The notes: generated by a model not told the origin, from the letters alone. A stretch of DNA of 64,000 bases from Paracidovorax sp031843945 (GCF_031843945.1 NZ_JAVTJJ010000002.1:62001-126000), one strand, 5' to 3'; counted from the stretch's first letter, positions 55,770 to 64,000 are shown. Numbers and translations: made by a program.

Positions 55770-56464
55770 CGGCGTCTGCATTGCATCTGCGCGTGAGGGA
55801 AGCCCTGCCTTTCTGGGTGCAGGACTGGCTCGACATCATCGTGCCGGGGCTACAGATCCTGCTCATCGTGGTGGTGGCCATGCTGCTGCAGCGCACGCTG
55901 CGCCGCCTGGTATCGCGTGCCGGATCGCACTACCACTGGCCGCTGGAGATGATGGTGCCCATCAACGGCTTGCTGCGCTGGATCATCGTGGGCAGCGCGG
56001 TCTTGCTGGTGCTCGAACGCATGGGCGTGTCGGCCACCGTGCTGTGGACGGCCTTCACCGGCTTTGCCGCCGTGGGTGCGGTGGCGTTCTTCGCGGCCTG
56101 GAGCGTGCTGTCCAACCTGTTCTGCGCCCTGCTGATCTTCACCGTCGGGCCGTTCCGGCTGGGCGATTACATCGAGGTGCTGGATACGGCCGAAAAGCCC
56201 GGCGCCAAGGGCCGCGTGGTGGACATCAACCTGCTCTACACCACCCTGGAAGACTTCAGCGCCGACGACGCACACCCGGCGCTGCTGCAGATTCCCAATT
56301 CGCTGATGTTCCAGCGCGTGCTGCGCCGCTGGAAGGGCGGGCCGCCGCCTGCCATGGTGCACGGGGTGGACGACGCCGTGCTGGCTCCGCTGCCTCGCGC
56401 TCGAACCGCAGCGGCGCCTCCAGGCGGCGCCGCGCCTGCGCCGGCCGCTGAAGACGCGGCCTGA
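55766..56464 (+). CDS. Short MscS-type mechanosensitive channel
   Basis: 232-aa protein of the MscS family. Three membrane helices (LQILLIVVVAMLLQRTL; WIIVGSAVLLVLERM; and the pore helix GFAAVGAVAFFAAWSVLSNLFCALLIF) are followed by the MscS beta domain (VGPFRLGDYIEVLDT; GRVVDINLLYTTLED; LLQIPNSLMFQRVL). The usual C-terminal alpha/beta cage is missing, replaced by a Pro/Ala-rich tail. The start is TTG at 55766 with GGAGGA six bases upstream, overlapping the cyclase stop, so the two are translationally coupled. Confidence 0.85.
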   Translation: MTASALHLRVREALPFWVQDWLDIIVPGLQILLIVVVAMLLQRTLRRLVSRAGSHYHWPLEMMVPINGLLRWIIVGSAVLLVLERMGVSATVLWTAFTGFAAVGAVAFFAAWSVLSNLFCALLIFTVGPFRLGDYIEVLDTAEKPGAKGRVVDINLLYTTLEDFSADDAHPALLQIPNSLMFQRVLRRWKGGPPPAMVHGVDDAVLAPLPRARTAAAPPGGAAPAPAAEDAA

Positions 56465-56497
56465 CACCGGCCGCGCAGAGCGCGCGGCGCTATTCGA

Positions 56498-57589
56498 TCA
56501 AGGCAGCAGGCTCAGCGCTTCCATATAGGCGGGCTGCAGCATCAGTTCGTCCCACGGCTGGGGCAGTGTCTCGGGCAGCAGGGCCAGGCGGCGCGATTCG
56601 CTGTCGGCGCTGGGCTGCCAGCGGCCATTGGCGGCGGCTTCTGCCAAGTCTTCCAGCACCTGGTCCACAGCCTGGCCATCACCCAGGCTCTGGTTGCACA
56701 GCAGCACCATGTCGCAGCCTGCCTGCAGCGCGGCCAGGGCGGCCTCGGCAAAACCCACGGGCTCGCCGTCGATACGGCGCGCGCCTTCCATGCTCAGGTC
56801 GTCGCTGAAGATGGCGCCATCAAAGCGCAGCTGCCCGCGCAGAATCTCCTGCAGCCAGCGGTGCGAAAAGCCCGCCGGGCGCGCGTCCACCTTGGGGTAG
56901 ATCACGTGGGCCGGCATCACGCTGGCCAGCGTGCTCGACAGCCACGGGTACGGTGCTGCGTCGTCGGCCAGGATGGCCTTGAGGCTGCGGCGGTCCACCG
57001 GCACGTCGGTGTGCGAATCTGCCTTGACGAAGCCGTGCCCTGGAAAGTGCTTGCCGCAATGCGCCATGCCCGCCTGCAGCAGCCCGTGCATGAGGCTCTT
57101 GGCCAGCAATGTGACCACGCGCGGGTCGCGGTGAAAGCTGCGGTCGCCGATGACGCCGCTCTCGCCGTGGTCCAGGTCCAGCACGGGCGTGAAGCTGAAA
57201 TCGACGCCGCAGGCGCGCAACTCGCTGCCCAGCACATAGCCCGCCGCCGTGGCCGCGTTGGTGGCACGCAAAGCCCCGGAGCCCTGCCGCGCCCGGGCGC
57301 CCCGGCCGTCGTCTTCCCACATCTGGCCGAAGGCGCGCATGGGCGGCAGATGAGTGAAGCCATCGGTGCGAAAGCGCTGCACACGGCCGCCTTCGTGGTC
57401 CACGCAAATCAGCAGGTCGCTGCGCACGGCCTTGATGCCGGCGGTCAGCTCCAGCAATTGCGCGCGGCTCTGCCAGTTGCGCGCGAACAAAATCACGCCG
57501 CCGGTGAGCGGGTGGGCCAGGCGGTGGCGGTCGTCGGCGGTCAGCGTGGTGCCGGCAACGTCGAGGATGAGGGGAGCGTGTTCGGTCAT
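56498..57589 (-). CDS. nagZ: Beta-N-acetylhexosaminidase
   Basis: 363-aa glycoside hydrolase family 3 enzyme that removes N-acetylglucosamine from anhydromuropeptides in cell-wall recycling. Motifs: PLILDVAGTTLT start, GGVILFARNW, VDHEGGRVQRF, KHFPGHG and AIFSDDLSMEGA with the catalytic nucleophile Asp. The start is the ATG at 57589. Last gene of the lepA-to-nagZ cluster. Confidence 0.96.
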   Translation of the reverse strand: MTEHAPLILDVAGTTLTADDRHRLAHPLTGGVILFARNWQSRAQLLELTAGIKAVRSDLLICVDHEGGRVQRFRTDGFTHLPPMRAFGQMWEDDGRGARARQGSGALRATNAATAAGYVLGSELRACGVDFSFTPVLDLDHGESGVIGDRSFHRDPRVVTLLAKSLMHGLLQAGMAHCGKHFPGHGFVKADSHTDVPVDRRSLKAILADDAAPYPWLSSTLASVMPAHVIYPKVDARPAGFSHRWLQEILRGQLRFDGAIFSDDLSMEGARRIDGEPVGFAEAALAALQAGCDMVLLCNQSLGDGQAVDQVLEDLAEAAANGRWQPSADSESRRLALLPETLPQPWDELMLQPAYMEALSLLP

Positions 57590-57593
57590 GATT

Positions 57594-57642
57594 GCTACTC
57601 TATCTATAGCACCCTGCGCTGGATACACAAGCGCTAGAGGCC
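57594..57642 (-). repeat. Two-hairpin palindromic element, copy 10
   Basis: Minus orientation: GGCCTCTAGCGCTTGTG, CAGCGCAGGGTGC, then a degraded ATAGC arm. It lies in the 60-base gap between acpS and nagZ. Confidence 0.75.
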
Positions 57643-57649
57643 TTTTTGA

Positions 57650-58072
57650 TCAAATATTTGGGAGGGGCGGCTCGAATTTGCCCACCGTCTCCACCACGCA
57701 AAAGCTGGCGGCGTAGTCGGTCTCGTCGGTCACGGTGATGTGGCACTGCAGGCCTTTCGCCTCGAACCAGTCCTTGAGCGCGCCATGCAGCACGATGACC
57801 GGCTGGCCGCTGGGCAGGTTGGCGACTTCGCAGTGGCGCCAGGTCATGGGCATGCGCATGCCCAGACCGATGGCTTTGCTGAACGATTCCTTGGCGGAAA
57901 AGCGGGTGGCCAGGTAGCGCACGCCGCGGTCGGGCCAGCGCGCGCTGCGGCGGCGCCAGACGGCGAGCTCGGCTTCTGCCAGCACTTTTTCGGCAAAGCG
58001 GTCGCCGTGGCGGTCCAGGCTGGCGCGGATGCGGCGTACGTCGCAGATGTCGGTGCCAATGCCGTAGATCAT
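57650..58072 (-). CDS. acpS: Holo-[acyl-carrier-protein] synthase
   Basis: 140-aa phosphopantetheinyl transferase that activates ACP. MIYGIGTDICDVRRIRASLDRHGDRFAEKVL, FSAKESFSKAIGLG with the metal-binding Glu, and LPSGQPVI are all typical. The C-terminal VTDETDYAASFCVVE is also family-like. It follows pdxJ in the cluster. Confidence 0.96.
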   Translation of the reverse strand: MIYGIGTDICDVRRIRASLDRHGDRFAEKVLAEAELAVWRRRSARWPDRGVRYLATRFSAKESFSKAIGLGMRMPMTWRHCEVANLPSGQPVIVLHGALKDWFEAKGLQCHITVTDETDYAASFCVVETVGKFEPPLPNI

Positions 58073-58093
58073 GGTGGTTTCAGTGCCAAATCA

Positions 58094-58141
58094 GCCTCTA
58101 GCGCTTTACCATCAAGCGCAAGCAGCTATTGATTTAATAGC
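58094..58141 (+). repeat. Two-hairpin palindromic element, copy 11
   Basis: GCCTCTAGCGCTTTACC, ATCAAGCGCAAGCAGCTATT, then TTTAATAGC. It lies between acpS and pdxJ. Confidence 0.8.
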
Positions 58142-58152
58142 AAACACTTGAA

Positions 58153-58944
58153 TCAGCGAGCGGCGATGCCGTCGTCGATGCAGCGTTGGTAGGCCTGCAC
58201 CGTGGCGGCGTAGCCCAGCTCCAGCGCGTCGGCGATGAGCGCGTGGCCGATGGAGACTTCGAGCAGCCCCGGCACGCCCTGCACGAAGGCGGCGAGGTTG
58301 TCTCGATTCAGGTCGTGGCCGGCGTTCACGCCCAGGCCCACGTCCAGCGCGGCCTGCGCTGCAGCGGCATAGCGCGACAGCTGCGCGGCCAACGCGGGCG
58401 TGCCCCAGGCGGCGGCGTAGGGTTCGGTGTAGAGCTCCACACGGTCGGCGCCCACAGCGCGGGCGGAGGCCATCTGCTCTGGGACTGGGTCCATGAACAG
58501 GCTCACGCGCACGCCCAGGCTGCGGCATTCGGCAATCAGGGGCGCCAGGCGCTCGGCATCTTGCGGAAAGCTCCAGCCGTGGTCGCTGGTGAACTGGTCT
58601 TCGCTGTCGGGCACGAAGGTGGCCTGCTCCGGGCGCACAGTGCGTATGAACTCCATCAGGTTCTGCGACGGATTGCCTTCGATGTTGAATTCGCGGCCAG
58701 GCCAGTCTTTCAGCAGCGCGGCCAGCTCGTGCACGTCGGCGGCGCGAATGTGGCGCTCGTCCGGGCGCGGGTGCACGGTGATGCCCTGCGCCCCCGCCTG
58801 CAGGCACAGCAGCGCCGCCCGCGCGACGCTGGGAATGCCCAGGTGCCGCGTGTTGCGCACCAGCGCCACCTTGTTGACGTTGACCGACAGCGCCGTGCGC
58901 GTGGCTTGCGGGGGTGGAGATGTCGGGGTCAAGGTCGAGGTCAT
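58153..58944 (-). CDS. pdxJ: Pyridoxine 5'-phosphate synthase
   Basis: 263-aa TIM barrel that closes the pyridoxine ring in the DXP-dependent vitamin B6 pathway. LSVNVNKVALVRNTRHLG, ITVHPRPDERHI, FNIEGNPSQNLMEF, ATFVPD, RVELYTEPYA, GVNAGHDLNRDNLA and VSIGHALIADALELG are present. It has a Thr/Pro-rich extra N-terminus of about 18 residues. The start overlaps the recO stop by four bases. Confidence 0.97.
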   Translation of the reverse strand: MTSTLTPTSPPPQATRTALSVNVNKVALVRNTRHLGIPSVARAALLCLQAGAQGITVHPRPDERHIRAADVHELAALLKDWPGREFNIEGNPSQNLMEFIRTVRPEQATFVPDSEDQFTSDHGWSFPQDAERLAPLIAECRSLGVRVSLFMDPVPEQMASARAVGADRVELYTEPYAAAWGTPALAAQLSRYAAAAQAALDVGLGVNAGHDLNRDNLAAFVQGVPGLLEVSIGHALIADALELGYAATVQAYQRCIDDGIAAR

Positions 58945-59741
58945 AGCAATTGCAGGTCCATCATGAGTTGGCGCGTGCGCAGCAGCGGGCTGCCGCAATG
59001 GTATTGCAGCAGGGTGCGCAGTTGCGGCTTCAGGTCGGACGTCATGGGCGCATCGACAGACGATGCGATGGCGCGCAGCGTGACGGTGTAGCTGCCGGCG
59101 CCGCCCGATTCGAGCGCGCGCTGCAGGGCCAGCCACTGCGCGCCAGGCAGCGTGGCGCGGTCGCCAAGCTGGGCGGCGCGCAGGCCGGCCTCGGGCACCA
59201 GGGCATAGCGCGCGGCGGGCTTCAGGCGCTCCAGGGTCAGGGTTTCGGCATCGAGCGCGGGCAGCAGGCCGATCTCGCGCAGCAGCAGCAATTCAAAGCT
59301 GCGCAGCACGGGCTCGAGCGTATCGCCGTGCTCGCCGCTGCCCAGCACGCGCACCACGCCGGCATAGGCGTCGAAGAGCGACGCATGCGCGTCTTCCCGC
59401 GCCACCAGGCGCATCAGCAATTCGTTGAGGTACAGGCCCGAGAGCAGCGCACCGCCCGTCGGCATGACGTGGCCGCCCACCCATTCGGCGCCCTTGAGCG
59501 CATGAACCTCGCCCTGCCCTCCCTCACCACTACCGCCTGCACTGATGGTGTAGCCCACCCGCAACGGCTGCAGCGGCAGCAGCACCGGGCGAAAATTGGA
59601 GGTCGGCTTCTTGGCGCCCTTGGCCACCAGCGCCACGCGGCCGTGGTGGCGGGTGAACACGTCCAGGATCAGGCTGGACTCGCTCCAGTCGTAGCGGTGC
59701 AGCACGTAGGCGGGTTCATCGGAAATACGGCGCGCGGGCAT
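58941..59741 (-). CDS. recO: DNA repair protein RecO
   Basis: 266-aa single-strand annealing and RecFOR mediator protein. N-terminal OB-fold (ISDEPAYVLHRYDWSESSLILDVFTRHHGRVALVAKGAKKPTSNFRPVLLPLQPL) and the helical C-terminal part. YLNELLMRLVAREDAHASLFDAY is typical. The zinc-finger cysteines of the family are absent, as often in beta/gammaproteobacteria. Confidence 0.93.
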   Translation of the reverse strand: MPARRISDEPAYVLHRYDWSESSLILDVFTRHHGRVALVAKGAKKPTSNFRPVLLPLQPLRVGYTISAGGSGEGGQGEVHALKGAEWVGGHVMPTGGALLSGLYLNELLMRLVAREDAHASLFDAYAGVVRVLGSGEHGDTLEPVLRSFELLLLREIGLLPALDAETLTLERLKPAARYALVPEAGLRAAQLGDRATLPGAQWLALQRALESGGAGSYTVTLRAIASSVDAPMTSDLKPQLRTLLQYHCGSPLLRTRQLMMDLQLL

Positions 59742-59746
59742 GGGTT

Positions 59747-59795
59747 GCTATGCAATCAATAGCTGCTGGCGCTTATCCACAAAGCGCTGGAGGCC
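59747..59795 (-). repeat. Two-hairpin palindromic element, copy 12
   Basis: Minus orientation: GGCCTCCAGCGCTTTGTG, GATAAGCGCCAGCAGCTATT, then a degraded ATAGC arm. It lies between era and recO, next to the recO start, and contains TTATCCACA. Confidence 0.8.
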
Positions 59796-59823
59796 AAAAA
59801 GGCTTGAAATATCAGCGCACTAA

Positions 59824-60837
59824 TCACTCATACCCGAAAGAGCGCACGCGGGCTTCATCGTCGGCCCAGCCCGAGCGCACCTTCACCCACACTTCGAGGA
59901 ACACCTTGGCGTCCATGAGCCGCTCCAGCTCTTGCCGCGCCTCGGTGCTGATGCGCTTCAGGCGCTCGCCCTTCTCGCCGATCACCATGGCCTTGTGGCC
60001 GTCGCGTTCAACCACGATGGTGGCGGCCACGCGCACGAAGCGCTTGTGCGTCTTGCTCGGCTCTTCCTGCATGGTGTCGATGACGACGGTGGAGGTGTAA
60101 GGCAGCTCGTCGCCCGTGAAGCGAAAGAGTTTTTCGCGCACCGTCTCGCTGGCCAAAAACCGCTCGCTGCGGTCGGTCAGCTCGTCCTCGCCATAGAACC
60201 AGCCCTGCTCGGGCAGGTACTTGGCGCAGATGCCGAACAGGCGCTCGACGTCGCCCTTGTTCTTGGCCGACATGGGCACGAATTCAGTGAACGGGTGGCG
60301 CTCCTGCATGCTCTTGAGCCAGGGCGCCAGCTCGGCGCGGCGATGCACTTCGTCGAGCTTGTTGGCGATCAGCAGCGTGGGAATGCCGGGCTTGAACAGC
60401 GACAGCACCTTGGCGTCAGCCAGCGTGAAGCTGCCGGCCTCGACCACGAAGAGGATCAGGTCCACGTCGCCGATGGCGCCCATCACCGTCTTGTTGAGCG
60501 ACTTGTTCAAAGCCGTGCTGTGCTTGGTCTGAAAGCCGGGCGTGTCGACGAAGACGAACTGCGTCTTCTCGCGCGTGCGGATGCCGGTGATGCGGTGGCG
60601 CGTGGTCTGCGCCTTGCGCGAGGTGATGGAAATCTTCTGGCCCACCAGCGCGTTCATCAGCGTGGACTTGCCCACGTTGGGCTTGCCGACGATGGCGATC
60701 AGGCCGCAGCGCTGGCCGGTGGTGTCGGCAGCCGCGCCCGCGGCAGCGAGCATCGCTTCGAGGTCATTCTGGCCGGCAGCGCCCGTGGATTCAGCGCCAT
60801 CAGCTACGATTTTGGTAGCGTCGTCTTGGGGGTTCAT
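59824..60837 (-). CDS. era: GTPase Era
   Basis: 337-aa Ras-like GTPase that binds 16S rRNA for 30S maturation. IVGKPNVGKSTLMNAL (Walker A), VDTPGFQTKHSTALNK (switch/G3), ANKLDEVH (NKxD) and the C-terminal KH domain with VIGEKGERLKRISTEARQELERLM. An extra disordered N-terminus (about 37 residues) includes a short hairpin-like DNA remnant (GCTAC/GTAGC at 60803-60819). The start overlaps the rnc stop by four bases. Confidence 0.97.
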   Translation of the reverse strand: MNPQDDATKIVADGAESTGAAGQNDLEAMLAAAGAAADTTGQRCGLIAIVGKPNVGKSTLMNALVGQKISITSRKAQTTRHRITGIRTREKTQFVFVDTPGFQTKHSTALNKSLNKTVMGAIGDVDLILFVVEAGSFTLADAKVLSLFKPGIPTLLIANKLDEVHRRAELAPWLKSMQERHPFTEFVPMSAKNKGDVERLFGICAKYLPEQGWFYGEDELTDRSERFLASETVREKLFRFTGDELPYTSTVVIDTMQEEPSKTHKRFVRVAATIVVERDGHKAMVIGEKGERLKRISTEARQELERLMDAKVFLEVWVKVRSGWADDEARVRSFGYE

Positions 60838-61502
60838 GCTTGCTTTGCTTTCTGTAGGGCGGCCAGCAGCGCGGCGGCCGCCGCTTGCTCGCCGGCCCGG
60901 CGTGAGCCGCCAATGCCGCGCTCCGTCAGGCCCAGTTCAGGGATTTCGCACTCGACGTCGAAGGTCTGGCGGTGCGCTGCGCCCACGGTGCCCACCACGC
61001 GATAGAGCGGCAGCTTCATTTTGCGACCCTGCAGCCACTCCTGCAACGCGGTCTTCGGGTCTTTGGCCGCCGCCTGCATCTGCGGGTTGACGTCCACACT
61101 CTCGAACAACCGGTGCACCAGCGCTTCGGCCCGTACATAGTCGGCATCGAGGTAGACGGCGCCGATCAGCGCCTCCAGTGCATCGGCCAGGATCGACGGG
61201 CGCAGCTTGCCGCCGGACTTGGCCTCGCCCTCGCCCAGGCGCAGCACTTCAGGCAGCTTCAGGCGCAGCGCCAGGCCGTGCAGGGTGTCTTGCTTGACGA
61301 GGTTGGCGCGCACGCGGGAGAGGTCGCCCTCGGGCTGGTCAGCCAGTTGCCGGTACAGCAGGCTGGAGACGGCCAGATTCAGCACGGAGTCGCCCAGGAA
61401 TTCCAGGCGCTCGTTGTGGTCGGCGGAGAAGCTGCGGTGCGTGACGGCACGCTGCAGCAGGGAGGTATCGGAAAACGGGTGCTGCAGGCGATCCTGCAGC
61501 AT
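60834..61502 (-). CDS. rnc: Ribonuclease III
   Basis: 222-aa double-strand RNA endonuclease. NERLEFLGDSVLNLAV (signature), EALIGAVYLDA (catalytic metal site), and a C-terminal dsRNA-binding domain (KTALQEWLQGRKMKLPLY; GGSRRAGEQAAAAALL). The start is the ATG at 61502 (MLQDRLQHPF) to match homologues; a GTG at 61523 would add seven residues. It has no obvious Shine-Dalgarno site. Confidence 0.97.
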   Translation of the reverse strand: MLQDRLQHPFSDTSLLQRAVTHRSFSADHNERLEFLGDSVLNLAVSSLLYRQLADQPEGDLSRVRANLVKQDTLHGLALRLKLPEVLRLGEGEAKSGGKLRPSILADALEALIGAVYLDADYVRAEALVHRLFESVDVNPQMQAAAKDPKTALQEWLQGRKMKLPLYRVVGTVGAAHRQTFDVECEIPELGLTERGIGGSRRAGEQAAAAALLAALQKAKQA

Positions 61503-61539
61503 GGAGAGACTGGGAGATAGCACTAGGTGTGGGGACTGA

Positions 61540-61920
61540 TTACTTGGTCGAATCTTGAAAGCGATACACCAGGAACGCGGGGCCGGCCAAACCGATTTCG
61601 CGGGAATAGCTGTATGACACGACGATGCGGTCGTTGCGCTTGGTCACTTCCAGGTCGCTGCCTTTGATGGAGTGAATGTCGTCGATGGCGGCTGCGCGAT
61701 CGAAAGAAGCACGCACGTCAGGCACGGTAGAGCCCTCTCGCGCCGCTTTTTCGGCCGCTTTGCGAATGGCTTGGTACTCGATGAAGATCGGTACCGACTG
61801 GCCGCCGATTGCAAACGCGCCGACGATGAGCACGCCCACGATGATCAGCCCGATGAATGACAGCCCGCGCTGACGCGAACGGGGCGTGGCGGTGCGCTGC
61901 TGAGTGTGTGGTGTTGCCAT
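61540..61920 (-). CDS. DUF4845-family membrane protein
   Basis: 126-aa protein found next to lepB-rnc in betaproteobacteria. A basic N-terminus is followed by one membrane segment (RGLSFIGLIIVGVLIVGAFA) and a periplasmic domain (QSVPIFIEYQAIRKAAEKAAREG... DIHSIKGSDLEVTKRNDRIVVSYSYSREIGLAG). The start resembles a pseudopilin-like signal (RGLSFIGL), but the Glu at +5 is lacking. Function unknown. Confidence 0.9.
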   Translation of the reverse strand: MATPHTQQRTATPRSRQRGLSFIGLIIVGVLIVGAFAIGGQSVPIFIEYQAIRKAAEKAAREGSTVPDVRASFDRAAAIDDIHSIKGSDLEVTKRNDRIVVSYSYSREIGLAGPAFLVYRFQDSTK

Positions 61921-62015
61921 GGCTGAAGCTTCCCTCTTTCTTGTGTTGAACCGTTGACACGCCTTCAGGGCTCGGCCTGCATCCTCCGGCGCCCGGGAGC
62001 GCCGGGCCCGATGCT

Positions 62016-62981
62016 TCAGTCGAACGAGCCGATGCGACGGAGATTGCCGAAATTCATCCAGACGAAGAACGCTTTGCCTACGATGTTCGCGTCCGGCACA
62101 AAGCCCCAGTAGCGTGAATCGAGCGAATTATCGCGGTTGTCGCCCATCATGAAATAGTGGCCCTCGGGCACCTTGCAGACCACGCCTTCGACGCTGTAGC
62201 GGCAGTTGCCGCGGAAGGCGAAGTCGCTGGCGCCCTGCACGAAGGCGGGCATGTCGGTGTTGTTCAGAATACCGTGGCGGCGCTCGCCCACCTGCTCTTG
62301 GAACTGCTTGAAGTAACGCATCGCGTCCTCATCGAAGAAGTCAGGCAAGGCCGTGGTTGGCACCGGGGTGCCGTTCACCGTCAGGCGCTTGTTCAGGTAA
62401 GCCACTTCGTCGCCCGGCACTCCCACCACGCGCTTGATGTAGTCCATGTTGGGCTGCGGCGGATAGCGGAACACCATCACGTCGCCACGCTGCGGCGTGT
62501 TGCCCTCGATGATCTTCTTGTTGATGACCGGCAGGCGAACGCCATAGGTGAATTTGTTCACCAGAATCAGGTCGCCCACGTGGAGCGTCGGGATCATGGA
62601 GCCGGACGGAATCTTGAACGGCTCGAACAGGAACGAGCGCAGCAGGAACACGATGACGATCACCGGGAACAGGCCAGCCGTCCAGTCCAGCCACCACGGC
62701 TGCATGAGGATGCGACCCTTGGCTTCTTCCACGTCGACATCGACCTTGGCGATGCCCTGGCGGTCCAGTTCGGTGCGGCGCTGCACGGCAGCGTCTTCGA
62801 TGGCCTGCGCTGCGCGGCGGCGGCGTGGCAGGAAGACCAGCCGCTCGGCCAGCCAGTAAGCGCCAGTGACCACCGTGGCCAGAAACAGCAGCAGCGCGAA
62901 GTTGCCTTCGATGGCACCGAAGTACCAGGCGCCTACGTAGCCGACGAAAGCCGCCAGCACCAGGGATGTGAGGATTTGCAT
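62016..62981 (-). CDS. lepB: Signal peptidase I
   Basis: 321-aa membrane serine protease that removes signal peptides. Two N-terminal membrane segments (SLVLAAFVGYVGAWYF; LLLFLATVVTGAYWLAE), then FLLRSFLFEPFKIPSGSMIPTLHVGDLILVNKFTYGV with the catalytic Ser, RGDVMVFRYPPQPNMDYIKRVVGVPGD with the catalytic Lys, and GDNRDNSLDSRYWGFVPDANIVG. It starts five bases after the lepA stop. Confidence 0.98.
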   Translation of the reverse strand: MQILTSLVLAAFVGYVGAWYFGAIEGNFALLLFLATVVTGAYWLAERLVFLPRRRRAAQAIEDAAVQRRTELDRQGIAKVDVDVEEAKGRILMQPWWLDWTAGLFPVIVIVFLLRSFLFEPFKIPSGSMIPTLHVGDLILVNKFTYGVRLPVINKKIIEGNTPQRGDVMVFRYPPQPNMDYIKRVVGVPGDEVAYLNKRLTVNGTPVPTTALPDFFDEDAMRYFKQFQEQVGERRHGILNNTDMPAFVQGASDFAFRGNCRYSVEGVVCKVPEGHYFMMGDNRDNSLDSRYWGFVPDANIVGKAFFVWMNFGNLRRIGSFD

Positions 62982-62985
62982 CGGA

Positions 62986-64000
62986 TCAGTCTTCCACCTG
63001 CAGAATGGCCAGGAACGCTTCCTGGGGCACTTCGACGGAGCCGATCTGCTTCATGCGCTTCTTGCCCGCTTTTTGTTTTTCGAGCAGCTTGCGCTTGCGG
63101 CTGATGTCGCCGCCATAACACTTGGCCAGCACGTTCTTGCGCAGCGCCTTGATGGTCTCGCGGGCGATGATGTTGGCGCCAATAGCCGCCTGGATCGCCA
63201 CGTCATACATCTGGCGGCTGATGATCTCGCGCATCTTGGCCACCACGGCCCGGCCGCGGTACTGCGACTGCGAGCGGTGCACGATGATGGACAGCGCATC
63301 GACCTTCTCGCCGTTGAGCAGGATGTCAACCTTCACCACGTCGGACGCGCGGTACTCCTTGAACTCATAGTCCATCGAGGCGTAGCCGCGCGACACCGAC
63401 TTGAGCTTGTCAAAGAAGTCCAACACGATCTCGCCCAGCGGCATCTCGTAGGTCAGCATGACCTGGCGGCCGTGATAGGACATGTTCATCTGCACGCCGC
63501 GCTTTTGGTTGGCCAGCGTCATCACCGGGCCCACATAGTCCTGCGGCATGTAGAGGTGCACGGTCACGATGGGCTCTCGCACTTCTTCCAGCCGGCCCTG
63601 GTCGGGCATCTTGGAAGGGTTCTCGACCATCACCACTTCGCCGTCGGCCCTGACCACCTGGTAGACCACGCTGGGCGCGGTCGTGATCAGGTCCTGGTCG
63701 AACTCGCGCTCCAGGCGTTCCTGCACGATCTCCATGTGCAGCAAGCCCAGGAAGCCGCAACGAAAGCCGAAGCCCAGCGCCTGGCTGACTTCGGGCTCGT
63801 AGTGCAGCGAGGCGTCGTTGAGCTTGAGCTTTTCCAGCGCATCGCGCAGCGAGTCGTACTCGCTCGCTTCGGTGGGGTAAAGGCCGGCGAACACCTGAGG
63901 CTGGATTTCCTTGAAGCCCGGCAGCGCTTCGGTGGCCGGGCCCGCATTGTTGGGCAGCTTCTTTTCGAGCGTGATGGTGTCGCCCACCTTGGCGGCCTGC
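62986..64000 (-). CDS. lepA: Elongation factor 4 (LepA), 3'-terminal part
   Basis: The C-terminal ~338 residues of translational GTPase LepA; the N-terminal GTPase lies beyond the right edge. Seen: GFRCGFLGLLHMEIVQERLEREF (domain IV), SKMPDQGRLEEVREPIVTVHLYMPQDYVGPVM, DFFDKLKSVSRGYASMDYEFKEYRASD, and the LepA-specific C-terminus MYDVAIQAAIGANIIARETIKALRKNVLAKCYGGDISRKRKLLEKQKAGKKRMK. First visible gene of the lepA-lepB-DUF4845-rnc-era-recO-pdxJ-acpS-nagZ cluster. Confidence 0.98.
   Translation of the reverse strand, partial: QAAKVGDTITLEKKLPNNAGPATEALPGFKEIQPQVFAGLYPTEASEYDSLRDALEKLKLNDASLHYEPEVSQALGFGFRCGFLGLLHMEIVQERLEREFDQDLITTAPSVVYQVVRADGEVVMVENPSKMPDQGRLEEVREPIVTVHLYMPQDYVGPVMTLANQKRGVQMNMSYHGRQVMLTYEMPLGEIVLDFFDKLKSVSRGYASMDYEFKEYRASDVVKVDILLNGEKVDALSIIVHRSQSQYRGRAVVAKMREIISRQMYDVAIQAAIGANIIARETIKALRKNVLAKCYGGDISRKRKLLEKQKAGKKRMKQIGSVEVPQEAFLAILQVED

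Overview
The window is GC-rich core chromosome from a betaproteobacterium, most likely Burkholderiales, family Comamonadaceae. The evidence is gene order (rpsF-priB-rpsR-rplI-dnaB; grpE-dnaK-dnaJ; leuC-leuD-leuB-asd-fimV-truA-trpF-trpB-trpA-accD; lepA-lepB-DUF4845-rnc-era-recO-pdxJ-acpS-nagZ; alaA-hom-thrC), a Bug-family periplasmic binding protein, an entericidin-like peptide inside the leu cluster, and an interspersed palindromic repeat that I recognise from this family. I see no rRNA, tRNA, CRISPR array, insertion sequence or prophage.

Layout. 1-6.1 kb: end of a type IV pilus minor-pilin operon (pilX-pilY1-pilE-fimT), visibly AT-richer than the rest. 6.2-13.8 kb: stand-alone genes (phospholipase D-type lipoprotein, dusC, methyltransferase, GNAT, aldehyde dehydrogenase, small membrane protein). 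13.8-17.5 kb: clpB, divergent from a Bug protein. 17.6-22.4 kb: molybdenum cofactor genes moaE and moaD-moeA-mobB on the minus strand, split by three plus-strand genes including a dihydrodipicolinate-synthase-family gene with a probable leader peptide. 22.4-26.6 kb: thrC, hom and alaA. 26.7-30.1 kb: Mth938-like protein, peroxiredoxin, PhoH ATPase and a small membrane protein. 30.2-33.3 kb: dnaB and the rpsF operon. 33.5-37.4 kb: grpE, dnaK, dnaJ. 37.8-51.6 kb: LysR regulator, leucine genes, a threonine/isoleucine-rich leader before asd, fimV, truA, trpFBA, accD. 51.7-56.5 kb: yggT, a Lon-substrate-domain protein, lysS, and a diguanylate cyclase response regulator coupled to a short MscS channel. 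56.5-64 kb: the minus-strand lepA-to-nagZ cluster, cut by the right edge inside lepA.

The most notable signals are non-coding. About twelve copies of a ~50-bp two-hairpin palindromic element lie at gene borders, one of them inside the trpF reading frame. A different repeat motif is embedded in frame in thrC. Two probable leader peptides (before asd and before the dihydrodipicolinate-synthase-like gene) appear to be leaderless or nearly so and are followed by hairpins with alternative pairings. I found no obviously new multi-gene system. The repeat family, its exaptation into coding sequence, the leader ORF at 19132 and the cyclase/MscS pair are the best leads. GC differences were judged by eye, and all family assignments come from reading motifs, not from database searches.
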